DNA of 64,000 nt from CAVVZJ01 sp963752755 (GTDB lineage Bacteria; Planctomycetota; Planctomycetia; Isosphaerales; Isosphaeraceae), in NCBI GenBank assembly GCA_963752755.1, contig CAVVZJ010000002.1:62001-126000 (forward strand). Reading direction: 5' to 3'. Positions 20,648-30,829 of the stretch are shown here, piece after piece. A model generated the notes under the pieces. The model had not been told where the DNA came from. It made no database searches and saw nothing but the letters and a program-made list of their open reading frames with translations. Each line of letters opens with the position of its first letter. Position 1 is the stretch's first letter. A program made the translations under genes and the position numbers.

Positions 20648-22069
20648 ATGCGTTCCCTCGCTCTCGTCGCCTCGCTGCTCCTCGGAGTTCCTTTCGTTTC
20701 TCCCCACGCCGCCGACGAGCCGGCCGAAGTCCGCGAGGAAGGGTTGCGACTGCTGGCCGAGGGTGACAAGCTCGCCGACGAGGAGAAGACCACCGAGGCG
20801 GAGATCCGATACCAGGAGGCGATGGAAAAGCTCCTTCCCGGCCTCCGCAAGCTCCCCTTCCGCCACGCCGTCCAGCGCGACGTCACTCCACGCGCCAAGA
20901 TCCGCGAGGTTCTCATCAAGGAACTCAATGAGGACCAGAGCCCCGAGGCGTTCCGCGCCGAGGAGCTGGCCCTCAAGGCGTTTGGACTGTTGCCGGCTGA
21001 CCTCAACTACAAGGAGACGATCCTCCACGTTTACACCGAGGAGATCGGCGCCTTCTACGACCCCAAGACCAAGACCATGCACCTCATCGCCGAACCCGGC
21101 GGTGCTCGCCAGCCCGGCTTGATCGAAGCCTTGCTCGGTCGCAAGGCGGGTTTCGACAAGGAGGAGACCCAGACCGTCATCGCCCACGAGCTGACCCACG
21201 CCCTGGCTGACCAGCATTACGACCTCGACCGCATGCTCCATGCGATCGACCAGGACGACGACCGCGAGTTGGCCCTCTCCGCCTTGATCGAAGGCGAGGC
21301 GACCCTCGTCATGATGGGCGCCCAGCTCGGCGACTGGACCGGCGACGAAACCGCCCGCTTGCCCGCCGAGCAACTGGGCACCATCTTCAACTTCCTCGCC
21401 CCGATGCTCCGCTTCGCCAGCGGCGCCTCGCTCCGCAGCGCACCGCCGATCATCTCCGAATCCATGCTCTTTCCCTACCTCCGCGGCCTGGTCTTCTGCG
21501 CCGACCTGACCAACGCGGACGGCTGGAAGGCCCTCGACGCCGCCTACCACCGGCCCCCCCTCTCCACCGAGCAGGTCCTCCACCCCGAGAAATACCGCGC
21601 AAAACCCGACATCCCGACCGCCATCGATCTCGGCCACCTCGACCCGGGCGATGCCTGGAAGGAACTCGGCCGCAACGTCCTCGGCGAGTTCCAGACCTCC
21701 GTCCTCCTCCGCTCCCACAATGGCAAGGCCGCCGCCGCCGGCTGGGATGGCGACCAGTACGCCGTCTTCGAAGGTCCCGAAGGCCGGTCCGCCCTCGTCT
21801 GGTTCTCGACCTGGGACCACGAGGACGACGCCCGCGAATTCGCCCATGCCTTCGCCCAGTACCGCGCCGACCTCCTCAACATCGCGGCTCCCGCATCCGA
21901 CAACCTTCGCACCACTTCCCCCAGCGGCGCCACCTACGCCGTCGTCCGCCGCGGCCCCGATGTCGCCATTGTTGAGGGCTTCCCGCCCGAGGTCACTGAC
22001 CCGATGATCCAGGCGGCTTTTCAGGCCAGGAAGTCCGAGAAGGTTCAGGCGGACCTCGATGGACCTTGA
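20648..22069 (+). CDS. secreted HExxH metallopeptidase-like protein
   Basis: A 473-residue protein with a clear signal peptide (MRSLALVASLLLGVPFVSPH). The zinc motif HELTHAL lies at residues 180-186 and is followed by LIEGEATL at about 213-220. The glutamate there is placed as the third zinc ligand in gluzincin-like proteins. Just upstream, IGAFYDPKTKTMHLI is a strand pattern that often precedes the active helix. The substrate is unknown. The ATG at 20648 gives a proper signal peptide and has GAGG upstream; a GTG at 20618 would extend the N-terminus by 10 residues. It probably acts in the periplasm or outside the cell. Similar genes occur in other planctomycetes as hypothetical proteins. Confidence 0.78.
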   Translation: MRSLALVASLLLGVPFVSPHAADEPAEVREEGLRLLAEGDKLADEEKTTEAEIRYQEAMEKLLPGLRKLPFRHAVQRDVTPRAKIREVLIKELNEDQSPEAFRAEELALKAFGLLPADLNYKETILHVYTEEIGAFYDPKTKTMHLIAEPGGARQPGLIEALLGRKAGFDKEETQTVIAHELTHALADQHYDLDRMLHAIDQDDDRELALSALIEGEATLVMMGAQLGDWTGDETARLPAEQLGTIFNFLAPMLRFASGASLRSAPPIISESMLFPYLRGLVFCADLTNADGWKALDAAYHRPPLSTEQVLHPEKYRAKPDIPTAIDLGHLDPGDAWKELGRNVLGEFQTSVLLRSHNGKAAAAGWDGDQYAVFEGPEGRSALVWFSTWDHEDDAREFAHAFAQYRADLLNIAAPASDNLRTTSPSGATYAVVRRGPDVAIVEGFPPEVTDPMIQAAFQARKSEKVQADLDGP

Positions 22070-22433
22070 CCCCCGCCCACCGATCCACCTCAAGCCGGTT
22101 TCCGACCAGGGAACGCTTTTGTTCCAACATTGATCGGGATCGTAAACTATGGACTTCACCGCGGCCACTCGTTAGAATACATGAACTTAATAAGTATCCG
22201 TCAATCATCGCTCAGGTGTTCTGCTTCACCTTTTTGATCACCGGATTGAGGTCCAGGTTCCGGGGTCTGGCCTGTCGTTCTCCGGAAATGGATTTCGAAG
22301 GGCACTACAGGGCGTGCGTCCGGGATCTCACCGTTTCGGGGTCAATAAGCTCGGGTGCTCGACGAATTCTCTCAGAGAGGTGTCGTCGCTGGCGAGTCTG
22401 GGCGGCGAGCGTGGCCCCGGATGGGAGTGAAAA
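22070..22433. other. intergenic region, 364 bp, no gene seen
   Basis: No ORF with coding character on either strand. The stretch 22130-22260 is noticeably richer in A and T than its surroundings (for example ATACATGAACTTAATAAG) and may hold the promoter and an untranslated leader for the gene at 22434. I see no convincing terminator or known RNA motif. Confidence 0.4.
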
Positions 22434-23063
22434 ATGGAAAAGCTAGAACTTGAAGCCCTGGCCGATCGCGTGGAGCGATTGGAACAAGAAAACCAGTGGC
22501 TCAAACGACTTGGAGTCCTCACCCTCGTCGGCCTGGCGGCGCTGGCGATCTTCGGGACCAACCTCATTGGCCCCGCCCGGCAAGTCGAGGCCGAGCGTTT
22601 CGTCGTGAAGGATCAACACGGGCAGGTTCGGGCCTCCCTCGGGATTCTCCCGGACGGCCAGCCGGCCCTGAAGATCCAGGATGAGCTGGGACGCGATCAG
22701 GTGGCTCTTCGGGCCTTGACCGAGCGGTCGTCGAGCCTCGAATTCACCGACGGTGGCAAGCTCCGGGCCGCGCTCTCGTCGTCGAGCAGCGGTGCCGCCA
22801 ACCTGAACCTCTTCGCTCGCGATAACGGGATCGCGACCGGCCTCTATGTCTGGCCCGATAATGAAGCCGGGCTCGCCATCAACCGCGGGCTCAGCAGCCT
22901 GGTCTTCGGAGTCAAACCTGACGGTACGGCTCAGGCCCTCATTTCCGACGCCGAAGGGAACCAGTATGGTGGGCCGATCGTCGATGTGGAGGGCGGCCGG
23001 CTGAGCCGGCTCGCGCCAAGCAGCCCTGCGATGTGCCTTCCGCCTTCCCCACCATTCCCATGA
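22434..23063 (+). CDS. coiled-coil, single-pass membrane protein of unknown function
   Basis: A 209-residue protein. Residues 1-24 (LEALADRVERLEQENQWLKR) form a short coiled coil, followed by one membrane helix (LGVLTLVGLAALAIFGTNLIG). The outer domain is a repetitive beta-strand structure with phrases such as RFVVKDQHGQVRASLGILPD and SSLEFTDGGKLRAALS. This coil-helix-beta layout recurs in planctomycete proteins of unknown function. The ATG at 22434 is preceded by GGGAGTG. The last 25 residues (APSSPAMCLPPSPPFP) look less structured, and a late frameshift cannot be excluded. Confidence 0.72.
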   Translation: MEKLELEALADRVERLEQENQWLKRLGVLTLVGLAALAIFGTNLIGPARQVEAERFVVKDQHGQVRASLGILPDGQPALKIQDELGRDQVALRALTERSSSLEFTDGGKLRAALSSSSSGAANLNLFARDNGIATGLYVWPDNEAGLAINRGLSSLVFGVKPDGTAQALISDAEGNQYGGPIVDVEGGRLSRLAPSSPAMCLPPSPPFP

Positions 23064-23196
23064 CGATGACGCCGACCGCAGCGCCAGGGGCTGGTGTAAC
23101 GTCCGCGCCCAAGGACTTGTTCGCCCTCCCCCTCTTTCCCGGAGGCGGGGGCGCTCTCCGTTCCCGGATGTCCAGCGCCCCTTGAAGCCTCCTCGA

Positions 23197-23451
23197 TCAA
23201 CCGGAACCATCCCCCTGGCCGGGGGAGCTTCCTTCTTCGGATGCTTCCGTCGTGCCGGAACAGCTTCGCGTCCCATCCCGATCGATTCCGTTGAGGTTCT
23301 CGGAGCGATACCGGCCCACGCTGGGGACCGTCCAGTGGGCATCTTCCGGGTTCTCCCGAAGGCTGCGTTTGAGCATCTGTCGACGGTGCTTGTTGCCCCG
23401 ACGCTTGACCTCCCGCTTTTCTTCCCGGAGCTCTCGCTTTAGTTTATCCAT
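23197..23451 (-). CDS. small highly charged protein of unknown function
   Basis: An 84-residue protein starting MDKLKRELREEKREVKRRGN. The first 40 residues are an Arg/Lys/Glu-rich amphipathic helix, followed by NPEDAHW. Short proteins with this K-R-E-x-K-R helix and a downstream P-E/D-D motif are common and conserved in planctomycetes, which supports a real gene. The function is unknown; the charge pattern suggests nucleic-acid or ribosome contact. The start ATG at 23451 marks the point where coding character begins. The frame stays open far upstream, but there it is only the antisense of the hydrolase gene. Confidence 0.65.
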   Translation of the reverse strand: MDKLKRELREEKREVKRRGNKHRRQMLKRSLRENPEDAHWTVPSVGRYRSENLNGIDRDGTRSCSGTTEASEEGSSPGQGDGSG

Positions 23452-23606
23452 GGCATGCTCACTCCGCGGTTTGGGGCCGGAGCTGGCCGCGTTCCTGACT
23501 GGACACATCTGCCCTGGGTTCCGTTCGGGTTCCTGGGGGTTGTCTCCTTCTCGATGATCGGGCCAGCCTGGAGGTGAGGTCAAGCATCCTTCCGAGCGGA
23601 GGTCGG

Positions 23607-24464
23607 TCAGACCGCCAGTGTCCGACCGAGCCAGTCGGCGAGGTCGCGGGTGTAGAGTGCGGGGTCGGGCTCGAATTCGAGGGTATGATGGCCCTCGGGA
23701 TAGACAATCGTCTCCTTGTGGCGGCTGGCGAGCCGATCGAAGTAGGTGCGGGTCCGGTCGTTGTGGACGATCCGATCCTGTCCGGCGAGCATCAGCAGAC
23801 AAGGCTGTTGGACCTTCCGTGGCACGCGGGCGACCCAGCCGTCGATGAAGAAGCTCGCCGCAAGCAGTCCCGCAGTGCCGACGCGGAGGCCGAGCGGGTC
23901 CGAAGCAATGAACTTCTGGCCGGCGGGACTGGCCGTGAAAAGCGCGGGGTCGTTCAGGGGGATCGGGAAGGTCACCTTGCCCGACCGTCCCGTCAGCAAG
24001 GCCCCGGCGATCTGCAATCGCTCCGACAAGCGCACCCCCACCCTCGGGTGCAGGCCCGGGCAGATCAACGCCAGTGTATCGACGCGATCCGGATACCATC
24101 CCGCCGCGATCACCGCGAGCTTGCCACCCCAGCTAATCCCTGCCAGAGCCAGAGGAGCCGATGGCTCGCGGGCCCGGAGCATCGTCAGCAACTCGGCCAG
24201 ATCGTCGATCAGCCGGCGGGCCGACGGTGCATGCCCCCTCTCGCGTCGGTTGACCCCCGAACCGCGACGGTCCGGGAAGTGGGCCTCGAAGCCGGCCTCG
24301 GCGAGCCGACGTCCCAGACCGTGATACCAGCCCGCGTGGCTCTGAACCCCGTGGAGGATGACCACCCGGGCCCGTGGCGTTCCCGACGTCGGCCACGTCA
24401 GAACCGCCAGCGGGTAGCCGTCCGAGGCGGTGAAGCTGGAGGCCACGGCTTGCGTCTCAGTCAT
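23607..24464 (-). CDS. alpha/beta hydrolase (monoacylglycerol lipase-like)
   Basis: A 285-residue alpha/beta hydrolase. The oxyanion region is VVILHGVQSHAGWY, the nucleophile elbow is GISWGGK, the acid is in LAGQDRIVHND and the catalytic His is in EGHHTLEFE. The general look is that of lysophospholipase or monoacylglycerol lipase-type hydrolases, but the substrate is open. Its ATG at 24464 overlaps the stop of the enolase-superfamily gene by 8 nt (ATGACTGA), so the two are very probably translationally coupled and may act on the same compound. Confidence 0.88.
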   Translation of the reverse strand: MTETQAVASSFTASDGYPLAVLTWPTSGTPRARVVILHGVQSHAGWYHGLGRRLAEAGFEAHFPDRRGSGVNRRERGHAPSARRLIDDLAELLTMLRAREPSAPLALAGISWGGKLAVIAAGWYPDRVDTLALICPGLHPRVGVRLSERLQIAGALLTGRSGKVTFPIPLNDPALFTASPAGQKFIASDPLGLRVGTAGLLAASFFIDGWVARVPRKVQQPCLLMLAGQDRIVHNDRTRTYFDRLASRHKETIVYPEGHHTLEFEPDPALYTRDLADWLGRTLAV

Positions 24465-25639
24465 AGGACACTTCCTGTCGATGGACCGTCAGACGCTCCA
24501 GGGCCTCCGGGTCGACCACCACGCCCAGGCCCGGGCCATCGAGCGGCGGGGCCTGACCGCCATAGCCGAAGGTGATGTCACCCGCGATCAGGTTCGCCGC
24601 GAGGACATGGCGATCGTAAGACCCCTCGACGTAACGGAGATCCCCGTACGTTCGACGCCAGGTGCCGCCCCGCCGCCGAAAGGATCGCCGTTTCCCCCGG
24701 ATGGCAGCCGAGCTGGACTCCCAGGCCATTCCGGTAGGCCAGATCGATGATCCGGAGGCTCGGGAAGATTCCGCCGCACTTCGAGAGTCGGACGTTGAAC
24801 AGGTCGGCGGTTCCCTGCTCGATCGCCCGGAGGGCATCCGGGATGCCGCAGAGCGACTCATCGAGCATGATCGGAACGCCGAGTCTCGGCCGGAGGCTCG
24901 CAAGCTGCGACACATGCTCGTGGGCCACCGGTTGTTCCAGGGCTGTCGGCCGGGAGGACAGGAGCGGCCGGGTCCGTTCGAGCAACTCGTCGGGCGACCA
25001 GGCTTCGTTGGCGTCGATGCGGACGTCCATGCCGTGTCCAAGAATTCGCCGCAGGCGATGGAGACGCTTCGGATCATCCTGGCCGGCGACGCCAACCTTG
25101 ATCTTGACCTGCCGGAAGCCGTAAATCCGCATCTTCCATGCGCTGATCCGCTCCTTCCGCTCCGACTCGGCTGTGATCGCACCGCTGTAACGGACCTTCC
25201 TCGGAGACGCCGTGAGGTGTTCCCGCCCCGCTTCCGCCAGCCGGATCGCACCGCCGATCGACTCCCCGAATCGCTGACCATACGCATCGAGCAAGGCCAG
25301 TTCGAGGGCGCAACGGGCCGCGTTGCCAGCCATGCCGCGGGGATCGGCCTCGGTCGGAGGCAGGTGGAGCGATTCGAGCCGTCGGACGAACTCGGGCCAG
25401 TCAGCCGGCTTGCCAAGTTGCTGGGCGGCGTCGAAGTCGGCCAGCGTCGCGAAGGTTGATTCGATCGTCTCGCCCGTGACATAGGGCCGGGGCACGCCCT
25501 CACCGTGGCCAACATGCCCGGTGTCGAGCGTGGCACGGACAACCAGGTTGTCGCTGGTCGTTCGCTCATGAGAAGCGTGACGGATCGGCTTCTTGAGCGG
25601 CATGGCGACGTGGAAAAGTTCGATGGCGCGGAGGCTCAC
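24457..25639 (-). CDS. enolase superfamily enzyme, dipeptide epimerase/muconate cycloisomerase-like (one frameshift)
   Basis: About 394 residues. Superfamily landmarks are the first catalytic lysine pair in VKIKVG, the metal ligands in RIDANEAW, LEQPV and MLDESLCG, and NVRLSKCGG with the second lysine. The DxD-type capping region lies further on. Near 24670, inside a CCGCCCCGCCGCC run, the frame shifts. The true C-terminus then continues as WRRTYGDLRYVEGSYDRHVL and ends in RLTVHRQEVSYD. The family includes L-Ala-D/L-Glu epimerases, muconate cycloisomerases and o-succinylbenzoate synthase; the sequence does not decide between these. It overlaps the downstream hydrolase gene. Confidence 0.85.
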
Positions 25640-25698
25640 GATTGGCTCGGTTCTCTCGGCACAGCGGGGAGTTCTCTCCGAGCCCGCAGGCTCGTCGA

Positions 25699-27071
25699 TC
25701 AGGACATCAGAAGGTACACCCCGATTCCGGCCAGGGCCAGCCCGCTCGCGATTCCGAGACGCCGCTCCCAGAGGTTCGCTCCGTCCTGCTGGTCGAGAAC
25801 GCGCCGGATCTTGGCCGCGGCCAGGCCGACGGTCACCAGCACAATCGCCATCCCCAGGCTAAATCCGTCAAGAGCCAGACGGCCAGCGCCAGCCTTCCCG
25901 CCAGGTCCGCGAGCAGGACCAGCACGACCGCATCCCAGCAGGGCACGATGCCGCCGGCCAGCCCCAGACTCAGCACGCCGCGTCCTCCGAGGCTCGCCCG
26001 ATCGGGGCCGTCCTCATGTTCGCCGTAACCGGCGAGATGCCGGCCCACGCGCCAGAGTCCCAGGGCCGCGATCACGAACCCCGCCAGTCCCGCCAAACCC
26101 AGGTGGATCTCGGTGTAACGAGTCGTCCGCATCACCCCGATCAAGGCCGCGATGAGCAGGACGCTACTGAAGTGGGTCAGCGTCGTCACCAGGGCCAGGG
26201 CCAGTCCGCGGAGGCAGGACCCACGCTCCCCCAGCGTTGCGGCGGCCACCAGAGTCTTGCCATGTCCAGGCTGCACGGCATGCGCCGCCCCGAGGCCCAG
26301 TGACAGCAGCCAGAGGAAGAGGCCGGACGTTCCCGAGGCCCGGTCGAGCAATCGACTCAGGCTGTTCGACCCGGTCGCGGGCGGCCTGGCTCGCGACGCC
26401 GCCGGGCGGGTCGGAGTCGTCCGCGGTTGCGGTTGCTCCACCACTGGGACGGGTCCGACGGCCTTCGGCAGAGCGGCGGTCTCATAGTCGAGCTCGACCC
26501 GCTTCGTCCGTCGCTCCTCGGCGTCGGTCAGTTGCCAGACGGGACGGATCGGCACGTCGGCCACATCCTCGGGTCCGTCGTAGCCCGGAAGCATCACTCC
26601 GTCGCCCCGCGCCGCGAGCCGGCTGGTTCCCTGACTGGCGATGTAGTTCGTGTCCTGAAGGCTCAGGTGACCTTGCGGCGGGATCTCGGCTTCGAGGTGG
26701 AAGGTGTAGCGCGGATGCTCCTCCACCGAAAGGGCGAACCCCTTTGCCGATAGCTCGACGTCCCGACCATCGACGGAAACCAGGAACCCGCGTGCGTTCA
26801 AAGGGGCCGTCTCGCGACCGTAACGATCGTAGAGCGTGGTCCGATCCGCACCGGGGGCCTGGCCGAGCAGGTTCCGGAGATCCTGGGCCAGCGTCAACTC
26901 GGAGAGGCTGACTTCGTAGTCGACTCGCAGTCGTCCCGGGCTCAGCACAACCTGGATCGAGCGGTCGACCCGCTCGTTCGGGATGTCGTGGCCGGAGACG
27001 GTGCGACCCGTCAACACGAGGAGGATGACCGACCACGAGGCCAGCCGACGTCGGCGCAAGGGAAGCGTCAT
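25699..27071 (-). CDS. NicO/RcnA-like nickel/cobalt transporter with N-terminal extracytoplasmic domain (one frameshift)
   Basis: The N-terminus has a signal-type segment (SWSVILLVLTGRTVSGHD) followed by about 200 residues of beta-rich extracytoplasmic sequence and a proline-rich linker. The C-terminal half is a multi-pass membrane domain with GAAHAVQPGHGKTLVAAATL, the hallmark of NicO-type Ni/Co transporters, then TTLTHFSSVLLIAAL and GGIVPCWDAVVLVLL. The frame shifts near 25865. In the corrected frame the protein continues DGFSLGMAIVLVTVGLAAAK and ends in GIGVYLLMS at 25699. The intact histidine and Pro-Cys positions suggest a working transporter. It follows the response regulator gene by 22 nt. 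Confidence 0.8.
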
Positions 27072-27093
27072 GGGGAGGCCCGATTGGCCGGCG

Positions 27094-27481
27094 TCAATCG
27101 ACGTAGTATTTCTCGATCGCTCGCGTCACGACGTAGATCAGCACGTTCTTGTTGACCGGCTTGGCCAGAACGCAGAAGACCTTCGCCGAGAGGGCCTGAC
27201 GGAGCAGCCAGTCGTCGTGATCGGCCGACATCAGGATCGTGGGCAGCAGCCCCTTGATCTGACGGACGATCTCGACGGTCTCCAGGCCGGTGAGCCTGGG
27301 CAGGTACATGTCCATCAGGGCGAGATGGACGTCCTGCGACTGCACGATATCGATCGCTTCCTCACCACTCTCGGCCAGGAACGTCCGGAAGCCGGCCGGC
27401 TCGAACACCTCGCGCAGAGGTCTCGCGCGCGGAGCGATCGTCGTCGGTGATGAGCAGGTTGTAAGGCTGTTCGGAGGTCAT
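27094..27481 (-). CDS. single-domain response regulator (CheY-like, one frameshift)
   Basis: About 128 residues with only a receiver domain. The acidic pocket is LLITDDDRSARE, the phospho-acceptor Asp is in LALMDMYLPRLTG, the Thr/Ser switch region is TILMSADHDD and the conserved Lys is in VLAKPVNKNVL. One extra base near 27420 (ACCTCTGCGC where ACCCTGCGC is expected) breaks the frame between SARET and REVFEPAG. The start is the ATG at 27481 (MTSEQPYNLLITDDD). No histidine kinase or output domain is adjacent. It precedes the NicO-type transporter by 22 nt, so the two may share a transcript. Confidence 0.85.
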
Positions 27482-27692
27482 TTTCGACGGCCTTGCACGC
27501 CACGAACGGCGGAGCGCTGATCGGTGATCAGAGGAGCATTGCAATTCTCGGGCCGATCCCGTCAACGGTCAAGACTCAGAGCCGTGATCCTCGACACAAT
27601 CCTTTCCAATCGTGGTATTTAGGTGATCATCAAGCAAGTTCTGACAGAAACCAGGACGCCTGGGAGATGGCCACGGATCGCCAGTTTGGCAG

Positions 27693-28923
27693 TCAGCGTG
27701 GGGTCGAATTGGCGGTCGGCTCGCTGGCTTTCGGGTTCGATCGGGCCATCCGGGAGAAGAGCCCTGAGCCGGACGGCCCCCAGCGCGTCTCCGGGTTGAA
27801 CGCGTCGCCCTGCGCGAGTTCAGGGAGATTCAGTTTCAGGTCGAGGAAGACGTAATGTTCCAGCAATTCGCCCGACGCATCGGTCGCATGCACCATCGCG
27901 GGAAGCTCGTTCTCAACATCGAGATAGACGATCCAGACTTCGCCGTTCTCCCGATTCTCAACGATTTTGTGGCAAGGACGGCCGATCTCATTCGGGAGTT
28001 TCGAGCCCGGGATAGGCCATCCGGGAGTCGGTCGACTGAGCCCCCGAGTGCGGCCGAAGGGACGTCTCCAGGTTTCGCGAGGATGCCGTCGAAGCCGGCC
28101 TCGGTGATCGGGTGGCGGCTGCTGCGGAGGACCAGGGGGCTATCGGGCGCGAGGGTCATCCTCGGAATGAGCGAGCCCGGCGTGTAAATCTGAAGCTGGC
28201 CGGAGGTTTCTTTTGTCGAGTAGAGGACCTCGCGACCGCGACTCTTTCCCGATCGCCACTCCAGGCGGACGGCCTTGGGATCGCGCCGGATACTGAGAAC
28301 GACCTCCTCCGCGGGGAGAATCTCGTTGCCGACCCGCTCCTGACGGTGCATGAGGACCTGATACGTCGTCACCTTTTCGAGCTGGCTCCGTCCCGCGGCC
28401 ACCAGGTCGGCGATTTTGGCGATCGGGTCGTCAGCCGGAGCCGGTTCGGACGAGGTCGTGCCAGGAGTCCCGGGCGCGTCGCGGCGACGCCTTGTGTTGC
28501 GGCAGGACTCGACGCGGTGCTGGCCGTCGTGATGGCACCCGAGCCGGCGGGGAGGCTGGGTGGCGGAGGAAGGGTCACAACCGTGGGTCGTCCCGACGGA
28601 GCGGATCGCGGGGTTGCTGCAATGGGTGGGTCGGTCCACTGAACTCTCGGGACGTTCTGAGCCACCTGCGACGGAGCCGCGCCCGGCCGTTGCCGGCCGC
28701 CTCGAAGGAGCCGGGTGCCGTCCTGAGAGCGGACGCGCGAGCCGAGCATCATCGGCGGGGTGAGCGACCCGAGGTCGAGCCGACGGCTGCTCCGCGAGCG
28801 GGCACAGCCCAGGTCAACCGCGCAGAGCATCAGAATGAGGACCAGAGCGACGCCAGCCGTGCGGCCATCGCCACCGGCGGTCGTGGAGTTCCAGATCCAT
28901 AGGGGGGATGTGTTGCGGGCCAT
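27693..28923 (-). CDS. DUF1571 family lipoprotein-like protein (several frameshifts)
   Basis: The N-terminus has a lipoprotein-type signal (ALVLILMLCAVDLGCARS) with a possible lipobox LGC, then a proline/serine-rich linker. The core contains KVTTYQVLMHRQERVGNEIL and VRLEWRSGKSRGREVLYS, which matches the DUF1571 pattern known from planctomycetes. The C-terminal part (RPCHKIVENRENGEVWIVYL, HATDASGELLEHYVFLDL) continues the same domain in other frames. Frame changes lie near 28430, 28085 and 28000. The function is unknown; the fold resembles outer-membrane lipoprotein carrier-like beta half-barrels in general outline, which is an inference. The start at 28923 is approximate because no strong ribosome-binding site is visible. 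Confidence 0.7.
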
Positions 28924-29066
28924 CCGTGGCTCGGCGGCGCGACCGAGGAAACTCGGGACGGCCGCCCTCCTCCTTGCCTTGGGGAGAGAGAACCTGTCAG
29001 GAACGGTTCCCGGATTAGCAGATCCGACCCATCGCCGCAACCCGAAACCCTTCGCTCATCGCCCGC

Positions 29067-30781
29067 TCAACCGGTCGGTTCGGTGAGGGCGTCCACCAGG
29101 CGGAACTGCTCGATCGCCGTGAGGTCGGGGATCAGGCAGGGCTGCTTGTATTGTTCGACGGTTCCCCCGCTCTGTCGCGAGCCGCCGGCGCTGGAATTCG
29201 GCCCAGGAGCCGGGCGGCAGACGTCGTGTGACGATCGGGCCGAGTCGGAGGGTCGATCGCTTGTTCTCGTACTCGACGTTGAGCCGTCTGCAACTGCTCC
29301 TCGACGGCTCGCGCCAGCCGTTCGGCCGCGGCCTCGTCGGGCAGGTCGTGACCCTCGACGAGCAGGCTGTAGAACGGCGGCTCGCCCCAGGTCGGCAGTA
29401 GGAGGTACGACTTCAGAGCGGCAGGCCCAGCATGCTCGCGACGCCTGGTTGACGGCGGCGACGACCTGGAACTCGGAGAGCTTCTCCCCGGTCAGGCTGG
29501 AGAAGTGGGCCCCCTTGTTCAGGAACTCGAGGATCGGCGCCCGGCCGTGGAAGCCGACGCAGCGGACGAGGTCGTAAATCTGGTAGCGGTAAAGACCTCC
29601 CGGCCGTCGTCGGGAGGATGAAGTAGCGGCGGCCCTCGATCAGGTCGGCGGCCTCGACGGTCTCGGGCTCGTCGCGGTCGGCCTGGTCCTCGGGGATGAA
29701 CTCGAAGTAGTGGTGGCGGATGTCGAGGATGCCGCCGGGGGTGTTGTCCTCGATCGGGATGGTCATCCGGCCCTCCGAGGCGATCAGGCCGACGTCGCGG
29801 ACGGGCTTGTCGCCGAAAACCTCGGGATAGTGGCGGAGGTAAGCCGACATCGTGCCGCCGGTCCAGTTGGAGAGGAACTCCAGGTCCGGCCAGTAGTCCT
29901 TCGGCAAGAGCCGGCCGGTCCGATTGACGATCTCCTCCAGCCGCTGCGCCGTCTCCTTGCGCTTCCAGCGGGTCCGGAGGCGGAGGGCCTGGCGGACGTC
30001 GGGCGGGATGTCGAAGCTGTCGGAGAGGGTGCCGTCGGCGAGGTCGCGGATGAGGCGTTTCTTTCTCGACGTCGCCGAGCCGGGCGATCGCCAGCAAGGT
30101 GGACGGGTTGGCGGCCATCACGGTGCCGACCTTGCGGTGGATGGAGAGCCGCAAGCGCGGTGTAGTACTTGGCCGCGATGTCCTTGATCCGCATGGTGGC
30201 CGGCGGCATGCAGTAGGTCTGCCGGACGAGCGGGTTCTGCATCTGGGCGGTCAGGCCGGTGATGGCGCCGCAGGGGATTCCGGCGGGGGTGAACTGCTCG
30301 CGCCAGTTGCTGACGAGTTGGAGGATCGGCCGCAGGGCGCGCTCGAAAATGCCGGGGTGAGCGTCGAAGGCCAGGATGCCCCAGATCGTCCAGCCGGCCT
30401 TGTAGTTGCGCAACGATTCGCGGGTGACGGGGATCGTCTTGGGCCTGGCGGTGGTGCCCGAGGTCATGGCGAACATCAGGACCTCGGTCCCGGGACCGAA
30501 GAGGGCCGAGGTGTCGCCCTCGCGGACGCGGGCGATGTAGGGCTCATGCCCCTCGTAGCCGCGGACTGGGACGCGGCGGCGGAAGTCGGCCGCGGCTGCG
30601 GATCTCGCGGAAATGGTGGTCGCGGCCGAACTGGCTGTCGGCGTTGCGGGCGACCAGTTCCAGCAGGCGGGCCTGCTGGACCTCGCCGGTCCGCTCGGTC
30701 TGGCGGAGGAACTCGCGGGCGAGTCGTCGGCGAGCGGTGGATGAGCGGCTTGCCGACGATATCGCGGACAATCCAGAGCAT
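29067..30781 (-). CDS. GH3 auxin-responsive promoter-like acyl-adenylating ligase (many frameshifts)
   Basis: About 570 residues over at least five frame changes (near 30600, 30170, 30060, 29910, 29600, 29400 and 29200). Pieces in order are MLWIVRDIVGKPLIH, RLLELVARNADSQFGRDHHF, FAMTSGTTARPKTIPVTRES (the adenylate-binding P-loop of the ANL/GH3 type), LLPKDYWPDLEFLSNWTGGT, DIRHHYFEFIPEDQ and LTGEKLSEFQVVAAVNQA. The end is EQYKQPCLIPDLTAIEQFRL. This is the GH3 family layout. Bacterial GH3-like proteins are thought to activate carboxylic acids with ATP and couple them to an acceptor. It is the last gene of the fatty-acid or polyketide-like cluster and may load or release an acyl chain. The substrate is unknown. 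Confidence 0.83.
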
Positions 30782-30829
30782 CGCAACCTTCCCCGGGGGA
30801 GCGAACCGGCCGGAACCGCGGCCGAGTCA

